Below are positions 22,636-33,215 of a stretch of 64,000 nt of DNA, one piece after another. The DNA comes from Ottelia alismoides. Its lineage: Eukaryota; Streptophyta; Magnoliopsida; Alismatales; Hydrocharitaceae. Positions within the stretch are counted from its first letter, which is position 1, and every line of letters begins with the position of its first letter. The position numbers were made by a program, and so were the translations under genes. The notes beneath the pieces were generated by a model. The model searched no databases. It saw nothing but the letters and a program-made list of their open reading frames with translations, and was not told where the DNA came from. The DNA is taken from assembly GCA_037367405.1 (NCBI GenBank), contig JAZKJV010003256.1, positions 806,001-870,000 on the forward strand, in the 5' to 3' direction.

Positions 22636-24218
22636 TGATGAATCTCCATTTCATCACCTTTATTCTATCATTTTGGCCTCAAAAACCCCAACAAATGCAT
22701 GTAAATAGCATCAAGTTGTACATAGTAGCATTCATTATTCATTGTATTAATTATACATTAAATAAGGTTTTTAATGCCAAAATTATAGAATAAAGAGAAG
22801 AAAAGAAAAAGGAATAAAATATTACAAATATTTTATGACCCTAACCCCGAGACCAAGGCCAGCATGGAATTGGTCGACAAGGAATAAAGTAGGGGGAGAT
22901 AAGGGCCAGTGTACAATAAATACCTCATTTATTCATGCATTTATCTATGCATTTTTGACGCCTATTTTGTACATAATTATTCATTCATCAAAAAAAGAAA
23001 CTTTGTACATGAAAGTTGTAGATAACAATGTAAATAAAAATACAAAATTGAGTTTGTGTAAAAATAATACTCAGTGTACATTTTATACACTAAATAAAAA
23101 GCCAAAATCTCAACTTCACAGACCCATATCTTGCAAATAAAAACTCCAAATCACTCAAATTCATCTTTAATTGTATATAGCTTTCCAAGAAATATTTAAT
23201 AAAATTGGTTTCATAATTTTTGGAGTCCATCTGCAAAAGTTAGGTTTTTGGCCTTCATTGTGCAGCCTGCCTAATTAAAATATTCAATATATTCATTGTC
23301 CATTATTTTTATCAAATTATATTTTTAGAATTTTGTAAATAATGCATATAACACATGAACATATTGAAATTAGAATAAAACTAAAAAGGATTTATAAAAT
23401 AAAATAAGTATATACAAGATAATAGGCATAATACCTATGTTGAGTATATATCTAAATAAGAGGGGAAACATTCTTCAATTCTTTCACATTTTTAAAAGAT
23501 TGTAAATAATACATATAACTTACTAAAAATACAAATCCAAAATAAAAACCAAAAAAATACATTAAATAAATAAAGTATACATAAAATACAGGTAAAATAC
23601 CTATAAGTACACCTACATAAACATATACCTATCTAATTAAATATGAAAATAAACTCATAAAAATTAAATAAAAATACCCTCACACTCACAAAAATAAATT
23701 ATAAATTTATAAAATAAGACCATTAAATAATAAAAAAAATAAACAAAATAAAAATAAAATACACAAAATACATGTAAATACATGTATAAATACCTTATTA
23801 AAATAAAACCATAATAAAATACTTCAAAAAATTAAATAAAATCATAAATAAATACTAAATGAATTAACACACATTTCTTATTTTATATGAAAAAAATAAT
23901 AAAATCATTTATTAGGTCAAATAAATCATTTTCGAATAAAATTCCCTATTTTGTCCTCTAGCGTCCCAGGTGGACCAATGGGGGCGCGGCCTTTGTTGAC
24001 CGCCCGGTCAACTGTCCCATCTGGGACCTGGCGCACCAGAACTGTCTATTCCCCGATTTTCTTCCCTTTTTTACGACCATCTCGCCCATCGATCGAGCTT
24101 GCATTCTTCACAAGAAATAATCCCTGATGATCACTAATACCCGCCAATATCTTAGACCAACTTGATGCTCATTGGATTAATCAATAAACGCCGGTCAATA
24201 AGGGTCCATCCCAATGTT

Positions 24219-24226
24219 TATAAATA
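24219..24226 (+). promoter_or_regulatory. TATA box of Element II 5' LTR
   Basis: TATAAATA within TTTATAAATAAGAAGCTCC; the same context is found in all four LTRs of Elements I and II. Transcription is expected to start about 30 bp downstream. Confidence 0.75.
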
Positions 24227-24415
24227 AGAAGCTCCACCCCCCTCCTCAAATTTGGCCAATTTCATCCACCCAAAAGCCTCGATTTTGATCCTGGGAGGTT
24301 CCTTGTGACAGGGGGAGCATCTCAGCGCCTCGAATCGGCTGGAGGAGGGATACATTTTGACGCGGCGGAGCTCCGGCATCCGTCCTTCTCCCTGGTGGCC
24401 CCCAGGTATAAGAGT

Positions 24416-24497
24416 TGTCCTTTATCGCTTTTTAGGTAGCTTTTGATTCTAGCATTTCCATTTTATTCTTAGTTTAGTCTTTAGTTAATTAACGTAG
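24416..24497 (+). other. Candidate mini-intron in Element II LTR
   Basis: CCCCCAG is followed by GTATAAGAG at the left end and the right end is CGTAG. The 82-nt AT-rich stretch lies between GC-rich flanks. The aligned segment in Element I (48998-49089, minus) has the same donor context and an AG at the aligned acceptor. Splicing is inferred only. Confidence 0.35.
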
Positions 24498-24616
24498 CTT
24501 AAAATCGAAAAATCAAAGTTCGCCGGAGCTCCGCTCCGGTGACTTCTTCACTGTGATCCCGACTGGTTCAGACCACCAAAACCCCTCACTCCGTTCCCCA
24601 TCGCGTTCTCCATCTA

Positions 24617-25213
24617 TTGCTCACGTTTGTTCAACCAAGGACCTCCAGTCCTTGCGAATCGGAGCTCCACCTCCGCCTATCGCCGGAGCTCCTCTGCCTC
24701 ATCTCATTTTGCGCCAGAGCTTCAAAACCCGGGGTCGAGGAGATAGCCCTCGTGTCCCTGGTTCTTCCTATGCAGGTCAAAAGACGAAAAGAGCCCATCT
24801 GGGCTCGATTGGAACAAGGAAGAGGCTCCTGGAGGTCTCGACCTTTATCGACCTCGTCCGAGCTCCTTGGACCTCCAGGAGACATGAGAAGACTGCCGGC
24901 GGACGCGGAATGCCTCCAGCTACAAGCAGAGTATCTCAGACGCGAGGGAGAAGCCTGGAGGAGCCCAAGCTTCACGATCGAAGCTCGCCTCGCGCGAGCT
25001 TCTTCCCTGTTCTTCCAGGAGGCTCCTTCGCCGTCCGATCAGGAGACGCGCCCCAGATTGAACTACAGTCGTCCGATGGAGTAGCGCTCAGACCGTCAGA
25101 TCACCTCGGGTGATCTAACCCTCACCGCCCATCGTCGAAGCGACATCTGCAGACGTGGAGGCGACGCGTGTCAAGTGGATGAAGATCAGCCGTCGGATCG
25201 CGCGCCGGTTGGG
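24617..25213 (+). pseudogene. LTR-encoded ORF, Element II 5' copy (broken)
   Basis: The frame is open from a TTG at 24617 (ATG in Element I) to a TAG at 25082-25084, where the 3' LTR copy has CAG; beyond it the frame stays open. Landmarks shared with Element I in the same frame are VQPRT at the start, ESELxLR, ASSLFFQ, and RSxRQITSxDL followed by HRRSG. The segment from the start to the ME before RSDRQ is 155 residues, exactly as in Element I. No known domain is recognised. The product is Arg/Ser/Pro-rich. Both strands are GC-rich and partly open in other frames, so coding remains unproven. Confidence 0.35.
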
Positions 25214-25350
25214 GGTAAATTTCAGACATGTCCCCCGCCTTTTTGTATTTATATTTTAATGCTATAAATAAACTTTCACGTTGTATATAAATTGTAATTT
25301 TTGCAATAGGCCCCCTGTGGTTTTTATTATTGCAGTTTGGTCCCTCCGCG

Positions 25351-25374
25351 CCTCACGTGCAGTCCCACGTGAGG
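25351..25374. promoter_or_regulatory. Twin G-box palindrome, Element II 5' LTR
   Basis: Perfect 9-bp arms CCTCACGTG and CACGTGAGG, with two CACGTG cores separated by 6 bp. The same arrangement is present in Element I and, with one core mutated, in the 3' LTR. Confidence 0.7.
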
Positions 25375-26149
25375 CCCGTGCTTTTTGCACTTTAACCCTG
25401 GCGGGTTTTGTTAATTGTAAAATAACCCCAAAAATAAAAAAAATTTTCATTTCTGTAGTGATTTTTGCACTGATGCCCCTGAGAAATATCTTATTTGCAA
25501 AAATGACCCTGCCAGGCCATATATTTTTGTATGCTTTGTACATTTATTGCATGCATCATTTTAACTTGAAAAATTTCACAAAAATTAATATAAGTTCCCG
25601 TTAGCTTGCTCTTGCATGCCATATTTTTAGTTTTTAATTTTGTTGCATTTTTACATTTATTTAAAATCAAAAACATGCATTTTATTTACTGTCTAGCTTA
25701 GAAAATACCAAAAAAATAGTAAAACCCCTCTAAATATTCCAAAAACATTACCTATGGTCTATTTTATCATAATTTAGTGTCAGTCCAAAAATCACTAAAA
25801 ATCTCAAAAGAAAAACCTTAAAAATTCAAAAATACTCAAAAACTTCCAAAAATATAAAAAATATAAAAACTTTAAAAAATGCAAACTCAACTCCTTTAGG
25901 TTCTATATTTTATCCTCTTTATCTTAAAATAGTTGGGAAAAATTTTGTGGTTGTCTAATATTTTTAATTCCCATTTTACCCCCAGCTAGTAGATAATTCC
26001 CTGTTTTCCCTTATTTTGCTATTTACAGATATCACAAACATTTTGAAAATTTCCCCAAAATCACAAAAATAGTAAAAAAATCATGAAAATATCAAAAAGA
26101 TTTTCTTTCTGAAATTTTAACTATTTTTGCATATTTTTATAAATATTTT

Positions 26150-26400
26150 ATCAACCCTTTTACTATCTTGTATATATATTCCAATTTTTAAAAAATTTAA
26201 AAAATATATATATCTATACATCTTTATTACTGTATAACATCTGAATATAAAAAAAAAGAAATATATATATATATATATTATATGTAATGTATGTATTATA
26301 TGCTTTATACAACCCTATATGGGTATATATATCTTTATCTATTTATATGCTATAAAATATATATAATACATGAATATATATATATATTATTAATCAAAAA
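26150..26400. repeat. TA-rich microsatellite in Element II 5' LTR
   Basis: Runs of (TA)n within AT-rich sequence. The aligned stretch in the 3' LTR (about 61490-61745) is longer. Confidence 0.8.
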
Positions 26401-26697
26401 AAAGAAAGAAAAAAACCCACAAAAAGAAATAGGATTCATACAAGGATGACTCTGTTGTACATGTACATAATATGCTACTTCATTTTTATTGCATTGCTCT
26501 CTGTGGTTCGACCTCTACATACTTATTCATTGTGCATCTTGTGGTAGAGTAATAAATGTTAATTCACACTTTTGGGACTCAATTTGTTTATTCTTTTATT
26601 GTGGGTTAATTGCTGAGTAATTAGGTGTTCTGTGAGTGGTTGCCTCAGCGACACTATATATATCATTGTGACCCTTGCAGAATACCTAGTTATCAGA

Positions 26698-26715
26698 TGG
26701 CGCCGTTGCCGGGGA
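26698..26715 (+). other. Primer-binding site of Element II (tRNA-Asp)
   Basis: TGGCGCCGTTGCCGGGGA lies 2 nt after the LTR end and is complementary to the 3' end of plant tRNA-Asp, the usual primer of Athila elements. Confidence 0.9.
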
Positions 26716-29036
26716 GTAATGAGCATAGCCTTTTAATTTTGTCATTCTTGTTTATAAATTGATGTGTCATTAATTTTGTGAGCAGCTATTTATTTTGCAA
26801 TTGATTACTATGCCATATTGATTTATTCCTTGTGATTAATTATTTCATGTTTTATTTTATTGATTGATCTATACTAATTGAATCTCTTTGTGACTTTGAT
26901 GCGAGGGCCCGCCACGCGAGGATGGCTTCTTAGGGAGCCAAGGCAGCCGAGCTTGGAGGAGGGTGGTCTTCACCTCATGACCATCTGGAGAGAGCACCGA
27001 GGATACAAGGGGATGGGATTAGTTTAGAGAAATTAGAATTATTTTTGTAATTTATGGTGAGAGAGAGACAATTTTGGCATGTAATAATTAACAGGACTCT
27101 ACTCTTCACAATGAGGTCCAGTGCCCGGGTGATTGTTCACCTGGGGGCCTCATCGTGGTTTTCCGAGTTTTCCATCGCTTTCTTTTCTTTGTTTCCCGAA
27201 GTTTTGAGCTTCTCGCCTTTATTTTACTTTGTTTTGTGTGCTTGGAGCCCCTAGATATAGGTTGCTTGATTCGGTAGCTAGGTCCAAACATTAATAAGAA
27301 TGCATGTTCCTATAGTCTACTTCGTATGGATCTAGTCAAACTTAAACAAGCCGTTCATTTGTCTCTTAGCCTTTGTGCCACAACGACCCCCATAAAGCGC
27401 TATCTCCTAAACTCAAGTGTGTTGAGCAGAGGAGGGGTGAGCCAAGACCGGACTTTTCGGGCTAAAGATGAATGAGCGACTTATGGTTCTTCACGCTAAT
27501 AGCAGCTAATGTTTAGGGTGATTTTGTACCTTGCATACCGACATGTAGATAGGTTTAAAAATTCTGTTTTGCATACCGTATGGAGAGAGCTGGGATGCAC
27601 TGTAAGTCTTCTAACTCAGCATGCATCATTCGGTTCAATGGTGAGATTTCCATCATGGAACCACTTGCACGGCTTTTCCGCTATCTCCCTCTTATTTTGA
27701 GCACCTAGGATTTAAATGAGAATCTACAAAAACGTTAGGCACTGGTATGAAAACAGACTCAAAAAAAAGTGAAAACCCAAAAAATTAAAACAAGGGGACT
27801 GCTAAATAAACTTTGACCTTAATTAAAATCTGTAATGGACTATCATTGTATCGGGTTCATAAAGCCCTCATTGTTTTCAGGTACCTTGGAGGGGGACCAA
27901 AACCCTACTCCCTTGAGCGAGTGCGACCCCCTAAGGATTAAAGCCAAAAACCCAGTCTGCAACTGCCTTGTGTATCGCCTGGATTTCCGAAGTAATGGCG
28001 CTTCTATCGTACGTAGGCGAGTAGGACTTGGTCAACAATGATGACTCTCTGTTGTGTAGAGCATCAACCATGTCCGAAGTATTGAGCATAGTCCACGCCT
28101 TCACGGGGGTGTCTATCTCATTGTCCTGCGTCCGAGTAAGTTCTTGCACGCTCACGGGTGATTCCGTTGCGAGCGAGAACCGAAGTATTGGTTTCGCCTA
28201 TCGGCTTCCTCTTTCTATTTCTTTGGCTGAGTAGGGATCGAGGAAGGGTTACAAGGACTCCAAAAAGTACAGACTACAGGTTACACAGGAGGAGGACAAG
28301 TACGGGATACTCTTCTGGTAGTACTCTCTCTCCTATACGGTAGCGTACTAAGGACTTGTTACAAGATATGGTTGAAATCACAACTCTAAAAATGAAAAGA
28401 TAATAAATAGCCGAACCTTCATGGCTTCACATGGCGTGAGTTGGTGAACCCGATTTTGTATTGTGTTTGTATGGATCTAGATTAAGGTTCAAAGATCGAG
28501 TCCCGCGCCTTTGCGCACATTTTGTTGTTTCTCCCTTTGACCACCCCGCTCAGCCGAGCCTCTCTACTGTTTTACACTCCTTTTATTCCTAGTTGACCAT
28601 CGTATCTTTCTTCCAACATTCGACCTTCTCTAGTGCTTCGCGAAGTTGATCCATGGATGGTTTCCATCGGGACCTTGCAGACACCCATATCGATTCCATG
28701 AACACAACTCCGCCAATAAATTCAAGGCGATTCCTGAGAACCCGATCCAGACCTTGCGGATCGATCTCCAGACTCCTCATTTTCTACCTTTCTCTTGGCC
28801 ACCTAATAAACTGGGATCACTTTTGTCCCGCCTTCGCCGTTGTGAATGGAAGTCGATTACAGTCCACATCCTTTTCCGTTCACAACATGCTGGGGTTGAC
28901 CTGAATTCCAGCTTCATCATGACGGTCGAACAAAATTGCAAGTGGTCTGATTTGGAATATCTCATTCTGCTTATAGAAGACAGAGCGAGCCCTGGAGACT
29001 AATCCGGAGTTCATTTCGTCCAACTCAGACCCTAAT
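26716..29036 (+). other. Long leader of Element II
   Basis: It holds no long ORF. A 66-codon ORF from the ATG at 27054 to 27254 has a hydrophobic C-terminal half and is matched at equal length in Element I (46150-46350, minus, where the start is TTG). A candidate intron is at 27602-27880. The stretch from 28030 to 28700 matches the Element I leader at 44700-45380 closely. Confidence 0.65.
27602..27880 (+). other. Candidate leader intron, Element II
   Basis: Donor CACTGTAAGTCTTCT and acceptor CATTGTTTTCAG followed by GTACC enclose 279 bp. About 60 nt before the acceptor is a conserved TGCTAAATAAACTTTGACC block that could hold the branch site. Confidence 0.5.
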
Positions 29037-31062
29037 ATGGCTCCCGGAGGAAAGGGTAAGGGTCAGCAGCCACCCCAACCAGAAGGACAGATGCCAGACT
29101 TGAATCAAGTCAATGCACAATTGCTGGCGTCTATCCAGGCCATTCAACAATAGCTGACCGAGCAGGCCGTCACGCAGACAACATTCTAGGATATGTTGAA
29201 CGATATGATGAACCGATATGAGGGAGGTGGAGGTGGAGGTGGTGGTCCCGATGATGATGAACCTGAACTACCACCACCTAATCCTACACTAAAAGAGACG
29301 TACAATTCGGGAGACAGCCAGATGACCGAGTGGATCCTCATTCCACCGGTACACACTCACTTTGAGATGAAACCCCAGTTCATTGCTCTTCTCCCTGTAT
29401 TCCATGGAAATACCAGTGAAGAGCCGTACATTCACCTGCAACAATTTTCACGCATTTGCCGCACTACTCACTATCCCAATGTCCCTCTTGACATTGTGAA
29501 GATGATGGCGTTCCCCTTCAGCTTACAAGACAAGGCCCTCTATTGGGTCAACCATCTGGGAAAGGTTGTGACGACCTCGGAGGAGCTGAAGTCCGCCTTT
29601 CTGCATAAGTATTACCCTCTAGGTCGGCTCAACCAGATGCGAGCCCGAATCAGTAATTTCTCCCAAGGACCTCATGAGTCAGTACACGAAGCATGGGAGA
29701 GATTCATCGATCTGCAGGAGAAGTGTCCCCATCATGAAATTCCGAAGACCAACTTGGTCCAGCACTTCTTTGGGGGACTGAACATTGAGAGCCAAAGGCT
29801 CGTTGATGCAGCATGTGGGGGTTCACACTTCAACAAGGATGAAGACGTAATCTGGCAGATATTCGAAGAAATGGCAGAAGGAGAGGCCGCCCTCTCTTCA
29901 TCCAAGGCATATCAGAAGCAGCCCCAGATCCTCCAGAAACAAGTGCACATGGCAGCATCCAAAGAGGCAGAGAGAGATGAGAGATCCAACCTCAGTATCA
30001 TCGGGGGCCATCTCTTGAAAGTTGACATCATTGAGAAGCGATCACAGGACCTCGAAAAACTCGCTGTGATCGAGAAGAGAACCCAGAATTTAGACAAGCT
30101 TGATCAGATCAACAAGTACCTTGAACTGTTGGTGGGCACCATCAACTCTGTTCAGTCGGCGACACCATCCGAAGCTCCAGATGAGAAGAAGGACGAGCAG
30201 CAACCGCAGCATCAACCTCAGCCGAGCCAGCAGCCACCGGCAGTCCAGCACGTGTACTACGTGCAAGCGCCCAATCAGGGCCAGCCGCAGCAACAGATGG
30301 TTGTGTACCAGCCAGAGTTTCTTTCAGGACCTGATCCAGTTTTCCCACCACCACCCCTGATTCAGGAAGTAAACGGGGTATGGACCAACAATGCACAGCT
30401 GACCCGTCCTATGGGACAACCCCAGGGTCAGCCAATTGCCAACCAGCAATACCACCAACCTCAGGGTGATCGTTTTGGACAGTCCTCTCAGCCTCATCAA
30501 CAGTACCATCAGCCTCTCCAGTACGCAAATCAATGGAGGCAGAATCTGCCATACAAGCAGCAGCCGCAGTACCGTCATCCACAGCCGTTTCATCAGTATG
30601 CGGCTGCCCCCTCTCAGCAATATCAACAGTATCCTCCCCCCTCTTATCAGCAACTTCAACTTCCTGCACCACCCCAGCACCACCAGCAGCAACCTTCGCA
30701 CCCATCCACCAGCGTGGTCTGCACGCTGAACCCACCGAGGTACCCCCTGCGAACCCCACCATGAATTGTCTAGCCCAACTTGTCAAAGGGCTAGCGGAAA
30801 TGACCAAGAGGCTTGACGACTTGACTGCCACTAGAAATACCATTCCAGCTTAGGTCGAAGCCAACCCCAATAATTTCAAGAAGAAAGAGCAGGTAGATTG
30901 TGATGTCCTGTCCGTGTCTGACAATGATATTACTGTTTATTCTAATGCTGTTACTCTCAGGAGCGGTAGGGACTTGCCTCCGCCTGCCACCAAGAATGGG
31001 GTGAATAAAGAAACAAGTGGATCGTCATCTTCCGCATCAGCCGTGCCAACTACAGGGGCTGG
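29037..31062 (+). pseudogene. gag: Gag of Element II (broken)
   Basis: The ATG at 29037 starts MAPGGKGKGQQ as in Element I. TAG stops at 29151 and 29187 replace CAG codons. From 29193 the frame codes for the Retrotrans_gag domain (about 29340-29900) with the landmarks EWILIPPVH, FHGNTSEEPY, LYWVNHLGKVV, FLHKYYPLGRLNQMRARISNFS and DAACGGSHFNKDED. A Gln/Pro-rich stretch follows (30180-30700) without any CCHC zinc knuckle. A frameshift near 30705-30720 and another CAG-to-TAG stop at 30851 follow. The frame is then cut by Element I after 31062 and resumes at 50873. Gag would form the particle; this copy cannot. Confidence 0.9.
31058..31062 (+). repeat. Target site duplication, left copy (Element I)
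   Basis: GCTGG directly before the LTR of Element I; the right copy is 50868-50872. Confidence 0.9.
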
Positions 31063-32286
31063 TGATAGAGCCCCAGAACCGACCGGTCTTGTGTTCCACA
31101 CAAGGCGGGAGCACAGTCGTAGTGTCGACCAACCAAATCCTGGAGTCAATCAACAATTAACCCACAAAGCAAGAATGTATCAATTAAGTCCCAAAAAAAT
31201 AACTGTGAATTAATTTTTATTACTCTACAACAAAATGTATAGTGACAAGCATGTAAAGGTCGAACCACAGAGAGCAATACAAGATGCGTAGCCTAGATGT
31301 ATCACCAAGTCATCCATGTGTGAAGCTTGTTTTTATGTGGGTTTTTAATTTTATATTATTTTTTTTTAGTTTATTATATATATATTTTTTTTGTTTTTAT
31401 GCTTTTTATTTTGTTTTCCTATTTTTATAAATTTTTTTTACATTTTCTTTTTATATATATATTATCTATATAGGGACATAGATATACATAGAGTATATAA
31501 TATAGGTATAGGGATATATATATATATAGAGATAGGTGTGAGGAGAAAAAGATATATAGAGTACATATATCAATATATATGTATTTATGCAAAATATAGT
31601 ATCTACAAGATCCCCTTTTTTTTTTTTCAAAAAGGTCCTTAATATAGGACTATATTAATAGCCGAATACAATTAGGGCTCTTTTTTTTTTAAAAATATCA
31701 AATGAATCCAAAAATTGCCCAAATTAATTTTCACATATTAATAATAATATATAGATAATTATAAAAGAGAGAAATGTATTTTTAGGGTTTTTAAAGAGTT
31801 TTTCTAATTTTTATGTTGATTTTGGGGTTTTATGATTTTTATCTTTTTCTTTTTCACTTTTTTAGGGTTTTTCATTTTCAGGACTCAATATGTATATAAT
31901 TATGCTATATATAATTTTTTTGGAATTTTTCACAAACATTTTCTAATTTTTTTGTATTTTCTGATTTAAACAGTACAAAAATGGCTTCTTTTTCATTTTT
32001 AATAATTAGGAAAAATGCAAAAAATGCATACTAAAATATGGGCGTGAACAAGCATGGCATGGAGCATCTATCCTAATTTTTGTGGATTTTTAGAAGCCTA
32101 ATGGGTACTTTAGATAAATAGATAAAGACACAAAAAGTAATTAAGCCTGGCAGGGGCATTTTTGCAAATAAAACAACATCCAGGGGCACAGGTGCAAAAA
32201 TACCAGAAGTTTATAACGTGTTTTGCAATTTTACGGACTAAAACTAATTAACTAAACCCGCCAGGGTCCCCTTGCAATTTAACCAC

Positions 32287-32304
32287 CACGTGGGACTGCA
32301 CGTG
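32287..32304. promoter_or_regulatory. Second twin G-box, Element I 3' LTR
   Basis: CACGTG, six bases, CACGTG. This pair has no full outer arms and is absent at the aligned place in Element II. Confidence 0.55.
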
Positions 32305-32450
32305 ATCCGCACTCACAGGGATCAAAATGCAATTTCAGAAAGTATAGGGTCCTGGTTGCAATTTTTCACAAAAATAATACCCTGAATATTTTATTTAATG
32401 GACTAAACATAAACATGCGACTCTACAGGGGGACTTGTGCAATTTTACCA

Positions 32451-32474
32451 CCTCACGTGGGACAACACGTGAGG
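32451..32474. promoter_or_regulatory. Twin G-box palindrome, Element I 3' LTR
   Basis: CCTCACGTG and CACGTGAGG arms, 6-bp centre, two CACGTG cores. The 5' LTR copy is 48113-48136. Confidence 0.7.
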
Positions 32475-32600
32475 TGACGTGGACTGGACCCAAGTGTAAT
32501 ATGCAAAAACTACAGGGGGTCATAAGCAAAATATCCACATTATTTACAACGTTATATTTTATTTACAATATTAAATATGAAATATACAAAAATGAAGGGG

Positions 32601-33215
32601 CTAGATATGCAAATTACCCCTAAAATGCACGCTGGCGAACGGTTGGGATTTCTTCACTTGCCACGTGTCGCTCATCCAACGGCTGGTACCGCTTCGCCGA
32701 TGGAGGGCTGAGATTAGATCACTTGAGGTGATCTGACGGTTGCTGCGGGGCTCCATCCAACGGCTCCCTTCTAATATGGGACCTTCATCTTCATCCAACG
32801 GCGGAGAGGACGCCTGGAAGAACAGGGAAGAACGCTCGCCTGAGCGAGCTTCTCCCGGCTGGATCTCGCACCTCCGCCGTCCATCACTGCTCCACGGTGT
32901 CCCAAAAGCTTCCTGGAAGGTTCCTCTGTCGTCCGGAGGTGTTGGATCGACCAGAGGTACACTGGAGCACCCTCGCGAGGTCGGAGAAGAAGTGGGGCTC
33001 CAGGTACCTCCGGCGTGACTTGATTTCGCCTCAGGGTGCTTATTTGCGCACCAGACCTGCACAGGAAGATAGCATGGCTCGAGGGGATGCTCCTCGACCA
33101 AAAAGGTTGAAGCTGTGCAGCAAAATGAGGTGGAACGGAGGAGCTCCGACGAAGGGCGGAGGAGGAGCTCCGATTCGCCAAGACCTGGGGTCCTGGGTTG
33201 AACAAGTGTGTGCAT
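32601..33215 (-). CDS. LTR-encoded ORF, Element I 3' LTR copy
   Basis: 204 codons from a true ATG. It differs by two residues from the copy in the 5' LTR (48263-48877), and is described there. In this position it lies in the 3' LTR, so it would be expressed only from the 3' LTR's own promoter (TATA 33608-33615). Confidence 0.35.
   Translation of the reverse strand: MHTLVQPRTPGLGESELLLRPSSELLRSTSFCCTASTFLVEEHPLEPCYLPVQVWCANKHPEAKSSHAGGTWSPTSSPTSRGCSSVPLVDPTPPDDRGTFQEAFGTPWSSDGRRRCEIQPGEARSGERSSLFFQASSPPLDEDEGPILEGSRWMEPRSNRQITSSDLISALHRRSGTSRWMSDTWQVKKSQPFASVHFRGNLHI

Larger units (their letters stand above)
22636..26695 (+). repeat. 5' LTR of Element II (4060 bp)
   Basis: It runs from TGATGAATCTCC to AGTTATCA, next to the primer site. 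Order inside: AT-rich U3, TATA box (24219-24226), GC-rich stretch with an ORF (24240-25230), twin G-box (25351-25374), and an AT-rich 3' part with a TA microsatellite (about 26150-26400). The last 79 bases share nothing obvious with the LTR of Element I, although the preceding bases align well. Confidence 0.9.

Noticed and set aside
24553..25113. 186-codon ORF overlapping the LTR ORF in another frame
   Set aside because: Not kept in Element I, whose conserved open frame is the other one.
26698..26715. tRNA gene
   Set aside because: Only 18 nt complementary to a tRNA 3' end, directly after an LTR: a primer-binding site. No cloverleaf.
30324..30843. Antisense ORFs over the Gln-rich gag region
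   Set aside because: CAG/CAA-rich sense codons leave the opposite strand open; these are mirror frames.
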